Assembly (NCBI GenBank): GCA_023416695.1 | Contig: JAEZGY010000079.1 | Coordinates: 1 to 63,555, forward strand | Direction: 5' to 3' | From: Bacillota bacterium | GTDB lineage: Bacteria; Bacillota; Clostridia; Lachnospirales; Lachnospiraceae | DNA: 63,555 nt | Part shown: positions 8,617 through 17,210 of the stretch, piece after piece | Numbering within the stretch: position 1 is the stretch's first letter | How the letters are laid out: every line of letters starts with the position of its first letter | Notes under the pieces: model-generated | Seen by the model: only the letters and a program-made list of their open reading frames with translations | The model's database searches: none | What the model was told of the DNA's origin: nothing | Position numbers and translations under genes: made by a program

Positions 8617-8994
8617 CTATTGAATATAAAAAGGTGCAAAATCGTCGCTATCCGAGCAAAGCAGCCCACCATACTCCTGAATCCAACACCTCACATACTC
8701 TATTAATTCCTTCAATCCGTTCTCTTCTATAGTAATGGCATAGACACTCTTTAGCTTTCTATCTGTCATAAACCTTAAATCTTCCTCATCTTCCATGTAC
8801 TCCGTCATAGTTTCAACATCTGCCACTATACCATTTGGAAAGTTTAATTCCATAATACCAAGCTCCGGCCATACGTGAATTTCCTCTAGCTTATTTATTA
8901 GAGACCTTTCCAAATCCTTTACTGTTACCTCTTGTTCTGCAAAATAAAGTAATTCCAGGTTCTTACTTCTTTTGACACCTTCTTTTTTACTCAT
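8617..8994 (-). CDS. Uncharacterised small cytoplasmic protein
   Basis: A 125-residue soluble protein that I do not recognise. It is acidic in its second half (TEYMEDEEDLRF) and has no membrane segment or metal motif; a lone cysteine pair (CW near residue 102, CSDSDD near residue 114) stands near the end. The open frame extends upstream to 9042, but the start at 8994 (MSKKEGVKR) has a textbook AAGGAGGT site 4 to 5 bases ahead, so it is preferred. The gene is flanked by its own terminator and lies alone upstream of cellobiose phosphorylase. Confidence 0.75.
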   Translation of the reverse strand: MSKKEGVKRSKNLELLYFAEQEVTVKDLERSLINKLEEIHVWPELGIMELNFPNGIVADVETMTEYMEDEEDLRFMTDRKLKSVYAITIEENGLKELIEYVRCWIQEYGGLLCSDSDDFAPFYIQ

Positions 8995-9137
8995 ATGGAC
9001 CTCCTTATGACGTTTTTTCACTTCTATACTATTATATACCATTCTTTTCTACGTAAATTCTATATCAATCTACATTTTATCTAAGTAATTAACATTCGTC
9101 TACTAAATAACATTATTTATTTTAATAAATCTATTCA

Positions 9138-9187
9138 TTCGATTTTGTTCGATTTATATTGACTCCTCTCTTTGAAGTACTTATACT
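9138..9187 (+). promoter_or_regulatory. Promoter with upstream tandem repeat (operator candidate) for the uracil/xanthine permease
   Basis: TTGACT at 9159-9164, a 17-base spacer and TATACT at 9182-9187 form the promoter. Directly upstream are two adjacent 10-base copies, TTCGATTTTG (9138-9147) and TTCGATTTAT (9148-9157), in phase with the DNA helix. They could bind a regulator; read on the minus strand they contain CGAAC and CGAAT, a little like a PurR box, but the match is weak. The leader is too short for a pyrimidine attenuator or purine riboswitch. Confidence 0.6.
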
Positions 9188-9232
9188 ATTATATGGTAAA
9201 TTAATATAATCAATAAAAAAGTGGAGGTTTAT

Positions 9233-10537
9233 ATGGAAAAGAGTTTTAGTCAAAAGCTTCTTCTCGGTATCCAACATGTACTTGCAATGTTCGGTGCCAC
9301 TGTTTTAGTGCCTATGTTAACTGGATTGAATGCCTCAATAACATTAATCTGTGCAGGCTTAGGCACATTGTTATTCCATGGAGTTACCAAAAGAAAGGTT
9401 CCTGTTTTTTTAGGCTCCAGTTTTGCATTTATGGGCGCTATTCAATCGGTACTATGGAATGGCTCTGATGCAAAAGTATCCAATGCTAACATCATACTTG
9501 ATAATCTTGCAAAGGTAAAGGGTGGGATCATTGTTGCAGGTCTTATCTATGTTGTATTTGCATTACTAATCAAAGCTATCGGATATCAAAAAATCACAAA
9601 AATATTACCTCCAATTGTTACCGGACCTATGATTATTGTAATTGGACTTCGTTTATGTACTAGTGCAACAGGCAGTGCTTTCTTTAAAGATGGTAATTTT
9701 GAACCAAAATATGCATTAGTAGCTTTTTTAGTCATTGTCATCATTATTAGTATCTCTGTGTTTGCTAAAGGCTTCTTTAACCTAATGCCTATCCTATTCG
9801 CATTAATTATTGGTTATGTAATTTGTATTCCACTAGGCATTTTGGATACTACCGCATGGGGCGAAGGATTTAGAAGTGCATCCTTCCTCTCCTTTACTGA
9901 CAACCATATTTTAGATCAACTCCTTGTACTACCTGAATTTGACTTAAATGCAATACTAGCAATTGCTCCTATTTCTCTTGTTACCATTATCGAACATGTT
10001 GGTGACATCACTACAAATAGTGCTGTTGTGGGAAAGAACTTTATAGCAGATCCTGGTGTACATCGTACCTTAATTGGTGATGGTTTAGCTACTTCCATGG
10101 CTGGTTTATTTGGTGGACCCGCTAACACTACATATGGAGAAAATACAGGTGTTCTTGCTGTAACAAAGAATTACGATCCATCCTGTTTAAGAATTGCTGC
10201 CATATTTGCTGTCGTTCTCGGTGTATTTGGTCAATTAGGAGCTGTTATTCAAATGGTTCCTCCTGCAGTTAGTGGTGGTATCAGTATTGTATTATTCGGT
10301 ATGATTTCTAGTGTAGGTGTACGTATCCTCATTAATAATCAAATTGATATGTCAAGTAGTAGAAACCTGATGATTTCCTCTTTAATCTTAGTACTTGGTA
10401 TCGGTGTAGATGCTATTGTTATTCCAAACACAAATAACCTTTCTATCTCTGGTCTCGCCATTGCTGCCGTACTGGGTATAATCCTTGCAGCAATTCTTCC
10501 AGAAGAAAAGTCCGTCGATGAGGTTATAGAAGAATAA
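9233..10537 (+). CDS. Uracil/xanthine permease (NCS2 family, UraA-like)
   Basis: A 434-residue nucleobase:cation symporter with about 14 hydrophobic segments. It opens LLLGIQHVLAMFGATVLVPMLTGL, the hallmark of the UraA branch, and contains the conserved HVGDIT motif near residue 260 and the NTTYGENTGVLAVTKNYDP segment near residue 300. UraA-type uracil uptake is the best call; xanthine cannot be ruled out. The open frame could start at a GTG at 9221, but that codon overlaps the GGAGG site itself, so the ATG at 9233 is used. A strong terminator follows. Confidence 0.92.
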   Translation: MEKSFSQKLLLGIQHVLAMFGATVLVPMLTGLNASITLICAGLGTLLFHGVTKRKVPVFLGSSFAFMGAIQSVLWNGSDAKVSNANIILDNLAKVKGGIIVAGLIYVVFALLIKAIGYQKITKILPPIVTGPMIIVIGLRLCTSATGSAFFKDGNFEPKYALVAFLVIVIIISISVFAKGFFNLMPILFALIIGYVICIPLGILDTTAWGEGFRSASFLSFTDNHILDQLLVLPEFDLNAILAIAPISLVTIIEHVGDITTNSAVVGKNFIADPGVHRTLIGDGLATSMAGLFGGPANTTYGENTGVLAVTKNYDPSCLRIAAIFAVVLGVFGQLGAVIQMVPPAVSGGISIVLFGMISSVGVRILINNQIDMSSSRNLMISSLILVLGIGVDAIVIPNTNNLSISGLAIAAVLGIILAAILPEEKSVDEVIEE

Positions 10538-10576
10538 TTCTTACGATTTAATTATAATTTACATACGAAATCATTA

Positions 10577-10625
10577 AAAATCTGTCAATGGTCCAAATCT
10601 TATTTGGATTACATTGACAGATTTT
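10577..10625 (+). terminator. Terminator of the uracil/xanthine permease gene
   Basis: A 14-bp outer stem (AAAATCTGTCAATG/CATTGACAGATTTT) and a 7-bp inner stem (TCCAAAT/ATTTGGA), followed by a T-rich tail. Confidence 0.85.
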
Positions 10626-10720
10626 CTTTGCTTTGATAACATTTTTATAAATACTTTATCAACAAAAATCAACAATATATATCTATATTTGCACGATTCT
10701 ATACAGAAAGGATAGCAAAC

Positions 10721-11896
10721 ATGTCAGGCACCGAGCAACGCAAAGAAGATCATACTTACATATATCATACTCCCTCTAGTTCATACAACTATCCTAATAA
10801 GCCCTATGAACCATTTCCCTTAAAACCCTCCAAAAAAGCAAAAAGCAAACGAAGGAAAAAAATAAGAATATGTTTAATTTCAACTTTCATAATTTTGGCT
10901 TTTGGGTTATTCTTATCTTATAGATATATTCCATCTGTAAAGCAGTTTATAATACGTAATTTTTATGAAGCAGACAAATACTATCTTTACACAGAAAAAA
11001 CCAATTTAAAGAAAGGCATTGCTTCCTTGTATGACTATACACCCCAAGCAGAGGTTTCTAGTAAAGATAATACTTGTATCAGCAATTCCTATCGTATACT
11101 GAGTAAAGATACTAACTTCCTAACCTTTGACTACTTACAAAATAACAATAAGCAATATCTTTTTTTCCCTCAAATAAGTGAGCTGTACATAGATATCACA
11201 GAGCTAATAAGACTCCTTACTACACTATCAGATGAATATAATACAACAGAGCTTTTGGACCGTTATGTAGGTAGTTTTATAGAAAATATGACTAAGTATA
11301 GCACTATTTCCTTAGATAAAGATACAACCTTGGACTTATCTGCATATATAGAATATCCAACTACTGAGTTTACATTATCTACTTATTTTTTCGATAAATT
11401 TACAGTTTCTATTACTGAAAAGGACGTAATCACATTATTACTTTCCTTAATAGATTTATTAAAAACAGACCAAGAATTTATCGAACTAGTAGAGGTTACT
11501 GGCGTAGATAGCTACTATTATCAAGCCGCTCTATCCTATATTACAGTTGAATTAAAAAACTATACACCAGATAACAAAACCCCTTTAATCCAAATGGAGG
11601 TTTACTCCCATATGGGTGACATCCTAGCTCGTAACATTACATTTGGGAAGGAAGGATTCTATAAAATTACTTGTGTCAGATTGCCATATGAGGCTTCAGA
11701 TTATCTAATGCTAAATGACAGTCAGTTTATCTCTATCATGGATAAGGAACAAGTGAAAAAGTATATGGAGAACTCCTCTATTACTTCTGTTTTAGATACC
11801 TTTGCAACCCAATTTTCACTTTCCATTAATAAGGATGAGTTTAGTAATTCCTTTTTGTCCTTTTTAGATGAATATATATATCGCTTAGTTCCATAA
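10721..11896 (+). CDS. Membrane-anchored exported protein of unknown function (first of a pair)
   Basis: A 391-residue protein that I do not recognise. Residues 1-47 are cytoplasmic, rich in Tyr/Pro/Ser and then Lys/Arg (KPSKKAKSKRRKKIR). One membrane span follows (about 48-68), then about 320 outside residues rich in Tyr, Thr and Asp. A segment near residues 297-313 (IQMEVYSHMGDILARNI) resembles MTVFCDDTKILGRSI in the next gene, and both have a YLxxEK motif just after the span. An AAAGGA site precedes the ATG. It is 11 bases from the next gene, so the two are co-transcribed and probably work together at the cell surface. Confidence 0.75.
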   Translation: MSGTEQRKEDHTYIYHTPSSSYNYPNKPYEPFPLKPSKKAKSKRRKKIRICLISTFIILAFGLFLSYRYIPSVKQFIIRNFYEADKYYLYTEKTNLKKGIASLYDYTPQAEVSSKDNTCISNSYRILSKDTNFLTFDYLQNNNKQYLFFPQISELYIDITELIRLLTTLSDEYNTTELLDRYVGSFIENMTKYSTISLDKDTTLDLSAYIEYPTTEFTLSTYFFDKFTVSITEKDVITLLLSLIDLLKTDQEFIELVEVTGVDSYYYQAALSYITVELKNYTPDNKTPLIQMEVYSHMGDILARNITFGKEGFYKITCVRLPYEASDYLMLNDSQFISIMDKEQVKKYMENSSITSVLDTFATQFSLSINKDEFSNSFLSFLDEYIYRLVP

Positions 11897-11907
11897 AGGA
11901 GGAAACA

Positions 11908-14286
11908 ATGAACATCAAGCTAAAATGGCATTCAAAAACCAAAAATAACACACTGGACAAGTTTCAAATCAGAAGTGATGAAGAAACACAAGCAGAAGAA
12001 ATGGAGCTCTATCTAAATAAACTAAATAAAGTCGAAGTTCCTAAGGTTAAAAAGAGCCTATCTGTAAAGGTAAAAGTTGCTCTTTGCTCAGGTACTATTT
12101 TAGCCCTTGGTTTAGTTTTTATCTTCCTCCTAGATGGTGGAAATAAGCTAAAGTCCGCTTTCTCTTCCCCAAGCACCAAGGACACCTATCTGGCTTTAGA
12201 AAAGTCTTACAGCAACTCCATGGAAGAGCTATTCACTACTAGCAGTTCCATAATAAATAAGATTAAAGAGAATAACACCCAATTTTCAGGAAATATGAAA
12301 CTTCAGTTTTATTCCGATTTTTCTGATATATTCGCTCCCCTCTACCAATATGATATCAATGGCTACCTTACAAAGGAATGTTCCTCTGCCACACTAGCTT
12401 TATCTTTGAATGATGAGCATATTGTAACCAATGATTTCTATAAAAAAGCTGGAGAGGACAGTTTTTATTTCGACTTCCCAGAATATGATTCTAAACTAAT
12501 CGATTTAAACCTACAAACTGATCAACAATATAGTAAGCTGCTAAACTATCTTATGGCAATCGCTCCATCCATTAGAACATACTACAGTCAATTAATAGAT
12601 ACCTTGGCCGATAAAGGAACTATTACTTATCACGACGACGTAGGCTATAAGGTTGGTAATCTTTCTACCACCTGTAGTTCTTATGATGTATCCGTTACTT
12701 CCAAACAGTATAATGACATTATAAAAAAACTCATAGGAGATATACTAGAGGACAACACACTAGGGGATAAGATTAGTAATCTTAAACCATTCTTTTTAGC
12801 TTATCTATCAAATATGACCTCTGATTCTATGACTATGACTGTGTTCTGTGATGATACAAAGATTCTAGGTAGGAGTATTCAGTTAGATATCAATGGACGT
12901 ACCTTTATCCTTTATATAGGGTCTCTAGAAGTAAAGAACGAATACAGCTTTGATTGCTATTTACAAGAATATACTGAAGACCAATCCGATGGGTATATAG
13001 CAAACCTTAATGTTAGTGCCTCTAATTTTCGGAACACCTATAGTGGATCAATCTCCTTATCTATGAATAACATCAAACTAGAAGGAACCTTTAGCAAAGT
13101 AACCTTTAATCCTGATGCACTTTTCCCACTAAGCGGAAAATTAAAAGCTAATTATATTACTGCCGACGAAATACCAGGATTACCTAATGCCCTTGATTTA
13201 GATATCTCTACTATTCAAGATAAACTACAGGTATATGCTAATCTTTATCATGATAAAGAGTTCCATAATTCTACTACCAACGATGAAGTAGCTATTGGGT
13301 ATTCTTGCTACTGTTCTACAAGTCTTAACCTTACAGCAGAACCATCCGTAAATATAGCATTTACACCAAAAGAAACATCCAAAGACATGGTATGCACTAG
13401 TTGGAAAGATGTATCTGATTCTTTGTCTAATCAGCCTATTGAAAATATATTCAATAGCTATGTCAAAGCTTTTAATGGTAAAACAAAGTATTCTAGAGAG
13501 AAAGCCCTAAAGATGATAGAAGATGGCTATATCTATCCCTTCTTTCCTGATATGGCTGCTATGTCAGGTTACTATAATTATGGTACTTCTTACTATAATG
13601 CATCTGACTATGGAATTGAAGAAGGAACACAAATAAATATCCTTGGAGAATACATAACATACCCTACTACTTCCTACTCTTCTGCTGCAGACTATATTAA
13701 TGAATATCTACCAGATGCCACCCCATTATATCAGGACGAAGTTTTCACTACTACTGTAGACCAGACTATAGAATCAATACTTACTCTATGTAAAAAAGAT
13801 GCAAACCTAGACTTTCACGTAATCACGGACAATACTATAGATTCCATCACTATCTATAACAATATTTTCACTGGTGAGAAGAATTATTCTGCAGTGAGTA
13901 GTCTCCAACTTTATAAAAACGTAAACACGCCGATAGCTGGAGAGATGGCTATTTATACAATATCCATTCTCTACGACGCTATCACCAAAAAAATACAATA
14001 TGTATCCTTTAATTTTCCATATTCACTTTTAACTGATGACCAATTTATAGATTTTTCCTGTAAACTTGCCCATATTATCGAACCATCCATTACCACTGAA
14101 GAATATTCCTCTCACTTTTATAGAAATGGTTTACTGGGGGGATACGCCATTGGTTCTTTTTTATCAGGTGAGCAAAAGGCTACTATAACTCTGGAATCTT
14201 CAGAATATGTCCTTGAAACTGGTGATACGCAAAAGTATCAAGCTTGTACAATATCTTCAGATGCATCAATAGCAATAAATTATTAA
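11908..14286 (+). CDS. Large membrane-anchored exported protein of unknown function (second of a pair)
   Basis: A 792-residue protein with the same plan as its upstream neighbour: about 50 cytoplasmic residues, one span near 53-74 (VALCSGTILALGLVFIFLLD), then a very large outside part without an LPXTG motif or known repeat. The outside part is rich in beta-type Thr/Ser/Tyr sequence. Near residue 560 there is a Tyr-rich stretch (SGYYNYGTSYYNASDYG). The AAAGGAGG site 6 bases before the ATG is strong. It ends the operon; a hairpin terminator is at 14334. No enzyme motif was found and no function is proposed. Confidence 0.75.
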   Translation: MNIKLKWHSKTKNNTLDKFQIRSDEETQAEEMELYLNKLNKVEVPKVKKSLSVKVKVALCSGTILALGLVFIFLLDGGNKLKSAFSSPSTKDTYLALEKSYSNSMEELFTTSSSIINKIKENNTQFSGNMKLQFYSDFSDIFAPLYQYDINGYLTKECSSATLALSLNDEHIVTNDFYKKAGEDSFYFDFPEYDSKLIDLNLQTDQQYSKLLNYLMAIAPSIRTYYSQLIDTLADKGTITYHDDVGYKVGNLSTTCSSYDVSVTSKQYNDIIKKLIGDILEDNTLGDKISNLKPFFLAYLSNMTSDSMTMTVFCDDTKILGRSIQLDINGRTFILYIGSLEVKNEYSFDCYLQEYTEDQSDGYIANLNVSASNFRNTYSGSISLSMNNIKLEGTFSKVTFNPDALFPLSGKLKANYITADEIPGLPNALDLDISTIQDKLQVYANLYHDKEFHNSTTNDEVAIGYSCYCSTSLNLTAEPSVNIAFTPKETSKDMVCTSWKDVSDSLSNQPIENIFNSYVKAFNGKTKYSREKALKMIEDGYIYPFFPDMAAMSGYYNYGTSYYNASDYGIEEGTQINILGEYITYPTTSYSSAADYINEYLPDATPLYQDEVFTTTVDQTIESILTLCKKDANLDFHVITDNTIDSITIYNNIFTGEKNYSAVSSLQLYKNVNTPIAGEMAIYTISILYDAITKKIQYVSFNFPYSLLTDDQFIDFSCKLAHIIEPSITTEEYSSHFYRNGLLGGYAIGSFLSGEQKATITLESSEYVLETGDTQKYQACTISSDASIAINY

Positions 14287-14293
14287 AAAACAT

Positions 14294-14321
14294 TTGACAT
14301 TCTAAATGTACGATGTATAAT
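14294..14321 (+). promoter_or_regulatory. Consensus promoter ahead of a terminator and the PII gene
   Basis: TTGACA at 14294-14299, a 16-base spacer and TATAAT at 14316-14321. It starts just 7 bases after the stop of the preceding gene, and transcription would begin a few bases before the hairpin at 14334-14367. The next gene on this strand is the PII gene at 14443. Confidence 0.65.
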
Positions 14322-14333
14322 AAGTACATAAAC

Positions 14334-14372
14334 AAAGGCGTTTCTTATGACAATAAGAAGCGCCTTTTCTTA
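14334..14372 (+). terminator. Terminator or attenuator upstream of the PII gene
   Basis: Arms 14334-14347 (AAAGGCGTTTCTTA) and 14354-14367 pair over 14 bases with one G-T, followed by TCTTATTTAT. It can terminate the operon ending at 14286. It also lies right downstream of a consensus promoter, and its T-tract (14368-14376) can pair perfectly with 14399-14407, giving a second hairpin. Confidence 0.7.
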
Positions 14373-14442
14373 TTTATAGGACTTAACTTACACTTCTGTA
14401 AATAAGATAGGAGAGAAGTAAAATAAGAAGGAGGTAATAGTT

Positions 14443-14781
14443 ATGAAGAAACTCGAAATTATCATAAAGCCGGAAAAGCTAGAAGACCTGAAATCTATTC
14501 TTGAAGGTTGTAAGGCAAATGGTATCATGATATCCAACATTATGGGGTATGGTAACCAAAAAGGCTTTAAGCAGGTGTATAGGGGAGCTGAATACAATGT
14601 TAATCTTCTGCCAAAGGTAAAGGTGGAGACTGTTGTACCTGATGAAATCTCCGAATTAATTATTGATAAGATTGTAAAAGAGATTAACACCGGCAGTTAT
14701 GGCGATGGAAAAATCTTTATTTACGAAGTACAGGATGCTGTCCGTATACGTACTGGGGAACGGGGCACAGACGCTTTATAA
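14443..14781 (+). CDS. PII nitrogen regulatory protein (GlnB/GlnK family)
   Basis: A 112-residue trimeric signal protein that senses 2-oxoglutarate and ATP/ADP. The T-loop signature YRGAEYNVNLLPKVK is present, with Tyr51 (the uridylylation site in other bacteria) kept. The B-loop GDGKIFIY (residues 86-93) and the C-terminal VRIRTGERG are also intact, so nucleotide binding should be normal. PII genes usually sit beside amtB or glnA; here neither is present, so its partner is unclear. The AAGGAGGT site is strong. The leader carries a promoter and a terminator-like hairpin. Confidence 0.93.
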   Translation: MKKLEIIIKPEKLEDLKSILEGCKANGIMISNIMGYGNQKGFKQVYRGAEYNVNLLPKVKVETVVPDEISELIIDKIVKEINTGSYGDGKIFIYEVQDAVRIRTGERGTDAL

Positions 14782-14812
14782 AAAACGAAAGACTATGATA
14801 CCATATATTATC

Positions 14813-14858
14813 AAGGGAGATAATACTGTGCCAAAGCATGGGTTATCTCTCCTTTTTA
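14813..14858 (+). terminator. Terminator of the PII gene
   Basis: AAGGGAGATAA (14813-14823) pairs with TTATCTCTCCTT (14843-14854) with one bulged T, followed by TTT. It is about 30 bases after the stop codon. Confidence 0.75.
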
Positions 14859-14903
14859 TTTCATAGGAATTGTTGTGTAAATTCTATGATGTTTGATTCC
14901 TAT

Positions 14904-14932
14904 TTAGAGGGGATTACCCTAATCCCTTCTAA
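14904..14932. other. Isolated hairpin
   Basis: TTAGAGGGGATTA pairs with TAATCCCTTCTAA across a 3-base loop with one mismatch. No gene lies between 14782 and 15138. The hairpin is followed 30 bases later by a perfect terminator, but I could not find a convincing promoter in front of it. Confidence 0.5.
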
Positions 14933-14964
14933 ACTAGTATCAACCCTTTAACAAATCTAACAAG

Positions 14965-14996
14965 AAAAACCACCTTACACCCTTAAGGTGGTTTTT
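14965..14996 (+). terminator. Strong terminator with no gene just upstream
   Basis: A perfect 13-bp stem AAAAACCACCTTA/TAAGGTGGTTTTT with a 6-base loop. The nearest upstream gene on this strand (PII) already has a terminator 110 bases earlier, so this may end a separate short transcript or be a second terminator. The stem is symmetric enough to work on both strands. Confidence 0.75.
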
Positions 14997-15138
14997 CGCT
15001 TTCAGCTAAGTCACTTTACAAACTTTTTATATTTACTTCCTTTCATATATTCTAAGCTTATGATATACTAAACCTATGTTTGCCCACCAAATTATTTACT
15101 AGCAATCATGGAATTACTTTATTAAAGGAGTGTATTAT

Positions 15139-15852
15139 ATGGCCAAAAAAAGTGTTTTGGGGGATGACGCTGCAATTTACCAAAAAAGAACCCCACAAGG
15201 TGAAAAAGCTAAGTTGAAGGGATTGCCCTTTAAAAAGAAATTACAATACATAAAAGATTATTATTTGAAAGCTAGTATAGTAATCGGGATTACCGCTTTT
15301 GTAGTGGTTTACCTAATATATACGCTTGTTAGACCTAAGGATGAGGTACTACTTCGTCTTATTGCCATCAATGATAGTTATACAGAGGAACAAACAGAAA
15401 CTTTAATAAACGATTTTGGGAAAACCATTAATTATAACCCAGATAAAGAGGATATACTTATTGAAGATAATTTATTCTTAGATCCCGAGAATATGAATAC
15501 TAATGTACAAGATGCCATAACAATCTATACTACTGCTGGCACCTTGGATGTAATTATAGCAGATGAAGATGTGTTTACTCTCTATGCAAAGAATGGATAT
15601 TTTTGTGATTTGTCCGAGCTATTCTCTGAGGAAGAGTTAACGGCTTTATCAAAGGACCTATTATATGCCACAGGCAAACACGCTTATGGTGTATGTCTTG
15701 ATGACAGCTCCATTTATACTGGAATGTCTACATGGTACAAGCAGCAAAAAGCTAGTGGTTCCTCTGTATCCTATTACATCGGAATCATAAGTAATTCTAA
15801 ACAAAAAGACAATGCAGTTGCATTTATAGAGTATTTAAAAGCTATGAAATAA
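15139..15852 (+). CDS. Membrane-anchored exported protein of unknown function
   Basis: A 237-residue protein: a Lys-rich cytoplasmic part of about 52 residues (GEKAKLKGLPFKKKLQYIKDYYLK), one span near residues 51-70 (ASIVIGITAFVVVYLIYTLV) and an outside domain of about 165 residues. The outside domain has a DVIIADEDVFTLYAKNGYFCDLSELF stretch that recalls part of an extracellular solute-binding fold, but it is too short for a whole one. The frame is open from a GTG at 15130; the ATG at 15139 is preferred because an AAAGGAG site lies 8 bases ahead of it. No function is proposed. Confidence 0.75.
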   Translation: MAKKSVLGDDAAIYQKRTPQGEKAKLKGLPFKKKLQYIKDYYLKASIVIGITAFVVVYLIYTLVRPKDEVLLRLIAINDSYTEEQTETLINDFGKTINYNPDKEDILIEDNLFLDPENMNTNVQDAITIYTTAGTLDVIIADEDVFTLYAKNGYFCDLSELFSEEELTALSKDLLYATGKHAYGVCLDDSSIYTGMSTWYKQQKASGSSVSYYIGIISNSKQKDNAVAFIEYLKAMK

Positions 15853-15865
15853 TCAAAAAGCAGTC

Positions 15866-15915
15866 GCTATGTAAAAAGGGCCCGTTCTAGGAGAATCGGG
15901 CCCTTTTGGCATAGC
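15866..15915. terminator. Bidirectional terminator
   Basis: The stem core AAAAGGGCCCG/CGGGCCCTTTT is continued by TTCT/AGAA inside and GCTATG/CATAGC outside. It lies between convergent genes ending at 15852 and 15937. Confidence 0.85.
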
Positions 15916-15936
15916 AACTATTTCTATCTTATCTAT

Positions 15937-17019
15937 TTATTTTGCACTAATTAAACCTTTGGCAACTAATAGTTCTGCTGTTAAAACTCCACCACCTGCA
16001 GCACCACGTACTGTATTGTGAGAGAGACCAATAAATTTGTAATCAAATACTGTATCCTCACGAAGGCGTCCCATAGAGATTCCAAAACCATTCTCATAGT
16101 TAACATCAAGGCTTACCTGTGGACGATTATCCTCTTCTAAGTATTGAATAAACTGCTTTGGAGCACTTGGAAGATCTAACTCCTGTGGAAGTCCCTTATA
16201 TTCTTTCCATGCTTTTAGAATCTGCTCTTTTGTTGGCTTCTTTTCAAAAGTTACAAATACTGCTGCAGTATGGCCATCTAAAACAGGAACGCGGACACAT
16301 TGAGTCGTAATAGATGGTCCCTCAGCCTTTACAATCTTTCCATCTTCTACCTTACCCCAAATTCTAAGTGGCTCTTGCTCACTCTTCTCTTCTTCACCAC
16401 CAATGTATGGAATAATGTTACCTTCCATCTCAGGCCACTCTTTAAAGGTCTTACCTGCACCAGAGATTGCTTGATAAGTAGTAGCAACCACTGTCTTAGG
16501 GCCAAATTCTTTTAACGCATGTAATGCTGGTGTATAACTCTGAATGGAGCAATTTGGTTTTACAACGATAAAACCCTTCTTGCTGCCAAGACGTTGCTTC
16601 TGTGCATCTAACACCTCTAAATGCTCTGGATTTAATTCAGGTACTATCATCGGAACATCTGGTGTCCATCTATGGGCACTATTATTGGACACAACAGGAG
16701 TCTCAGCTTTTGCATACGCTTCTTCAATATTCTTAATTTCTTCCTTCGTCATATCAACAGCGCTAAATACAAAATCAACCTGTTTGCTAACATGGTCTAC
16801 TTCATTCACATTTAAGACCACCATATTTTTCACTGCTTCTGGCATAGGACTATTCATCTTCCATCTGTCACCAACAGCTTCTTCATATGTCTTACCTGCA
16901 CTTCTTGGACTTGCAGCTACAGCTGCCACTTCAAACCAAGGGTGTTCGTCCAATAATGCTATAAATCTTTGACCAACCATGCCAGTTGCTCCAAGAATAC
17001 CTACTTTTAACTTCTCCAT
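15937..17019 (-). CDS. asd: Aspartate-semialdehyde dehydrogenase
   Basis: This 360-residue enzyme reduces aspartyl phosphate to aspartate semialdehyde with NADPH, the branch point to lysine/diaminopimelate, threonine and methionine. The Rossmann motif GILGATGMVGQRF is at residues 8-20, and the catalytic cysteine lies in VKPNCSIQ near residue 154. It is closest to the archaeal/fungal-type enzymes also seen in clostridia (for example VGDRWKM and GLSHNTVRGAAGG). The frame is open to 17049, but the ATG at 17019 has a GAGGTG site at 6 bases spacing. It stands alone with a promoter at 17127-17155. Confidence 0.93.
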   Translation of the reverse strand: MEKLKVGILGATGMVGQRFIALLDEHPWFEVAAVAASPRSAGKTYEEAVGDRWKMNSPMPEAVKNMVVLNVNEVDHVSKQVDFVFSAVDMTKEEIKNIEEAYAKAETPVVSNNSAHRWTPDVPMIVPELNPEHLEVLDAQKQRLGSKKGFIVVKPNCSIQSYTPALHALKEFGPKTVVATTYQAISGAGKTFKEWPEMEGNIIPYIGGEEEKSEQEPLRIWGKVEDGKIVKAEGPSITTQCVRVPVLDGHTAAVFVTFEKKPTKEQILKAWKEYKGLPQELDLPSAPKQFIQYLEEDNRPQVSLDVNYENGFGISMGRLREDTVFDYKFIGLSHNTVRGAAGGGVLTAELLVAKGLISAK

Positions 17020-17126
17020 ACATTTCACCTCGTATTTATTGACAAACATTCTATGTAAGCGCCTTCTATTAGAAGGCTATATTAATTTTGTATTTCTGTC
17101 GCGAACATTTGTCTGTCTAGTACATA

Positions 17127-17155
17127 ATAATATACGTTTTGATGTTAAAATGCAA
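17127..17155 (-). promoter_or_regulatory. Sigma-A promoter of asd
   Basis: TTGCAT (complement of 17150-17155), 17-base spacer, TATTAT (complement of 17127-17132). The leader is about 100 bases and holds a small hairpin (AGCCTTCTAATAGAAGGCG) without a U-tract. No lysine riboswitch core was recognised. Confidence 0.55.
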
Positions 17156-17210
17156 CAATATTTTCTCGGCTTTTTATTTTTTGGTAGTATTGAATAATAG
17201 TTTTATCTTT

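Noticed and set aside
8490..8672. 60-codon minus-strand frame
   Set aside because: It overlaps the end of the 8617 gene and its terminator and has no ribosome site.
16300..17197. Several plus-strand frames opposite asd
   Set aside because: They lie antisense to a clear gene, lack ribosome sites and show no domain.
17020..17210. Lysine riboswitch before asd
   Set aside because: The leader of about 100 bases is too short for the five-helix aptamer, and only one small hairpin is visible.
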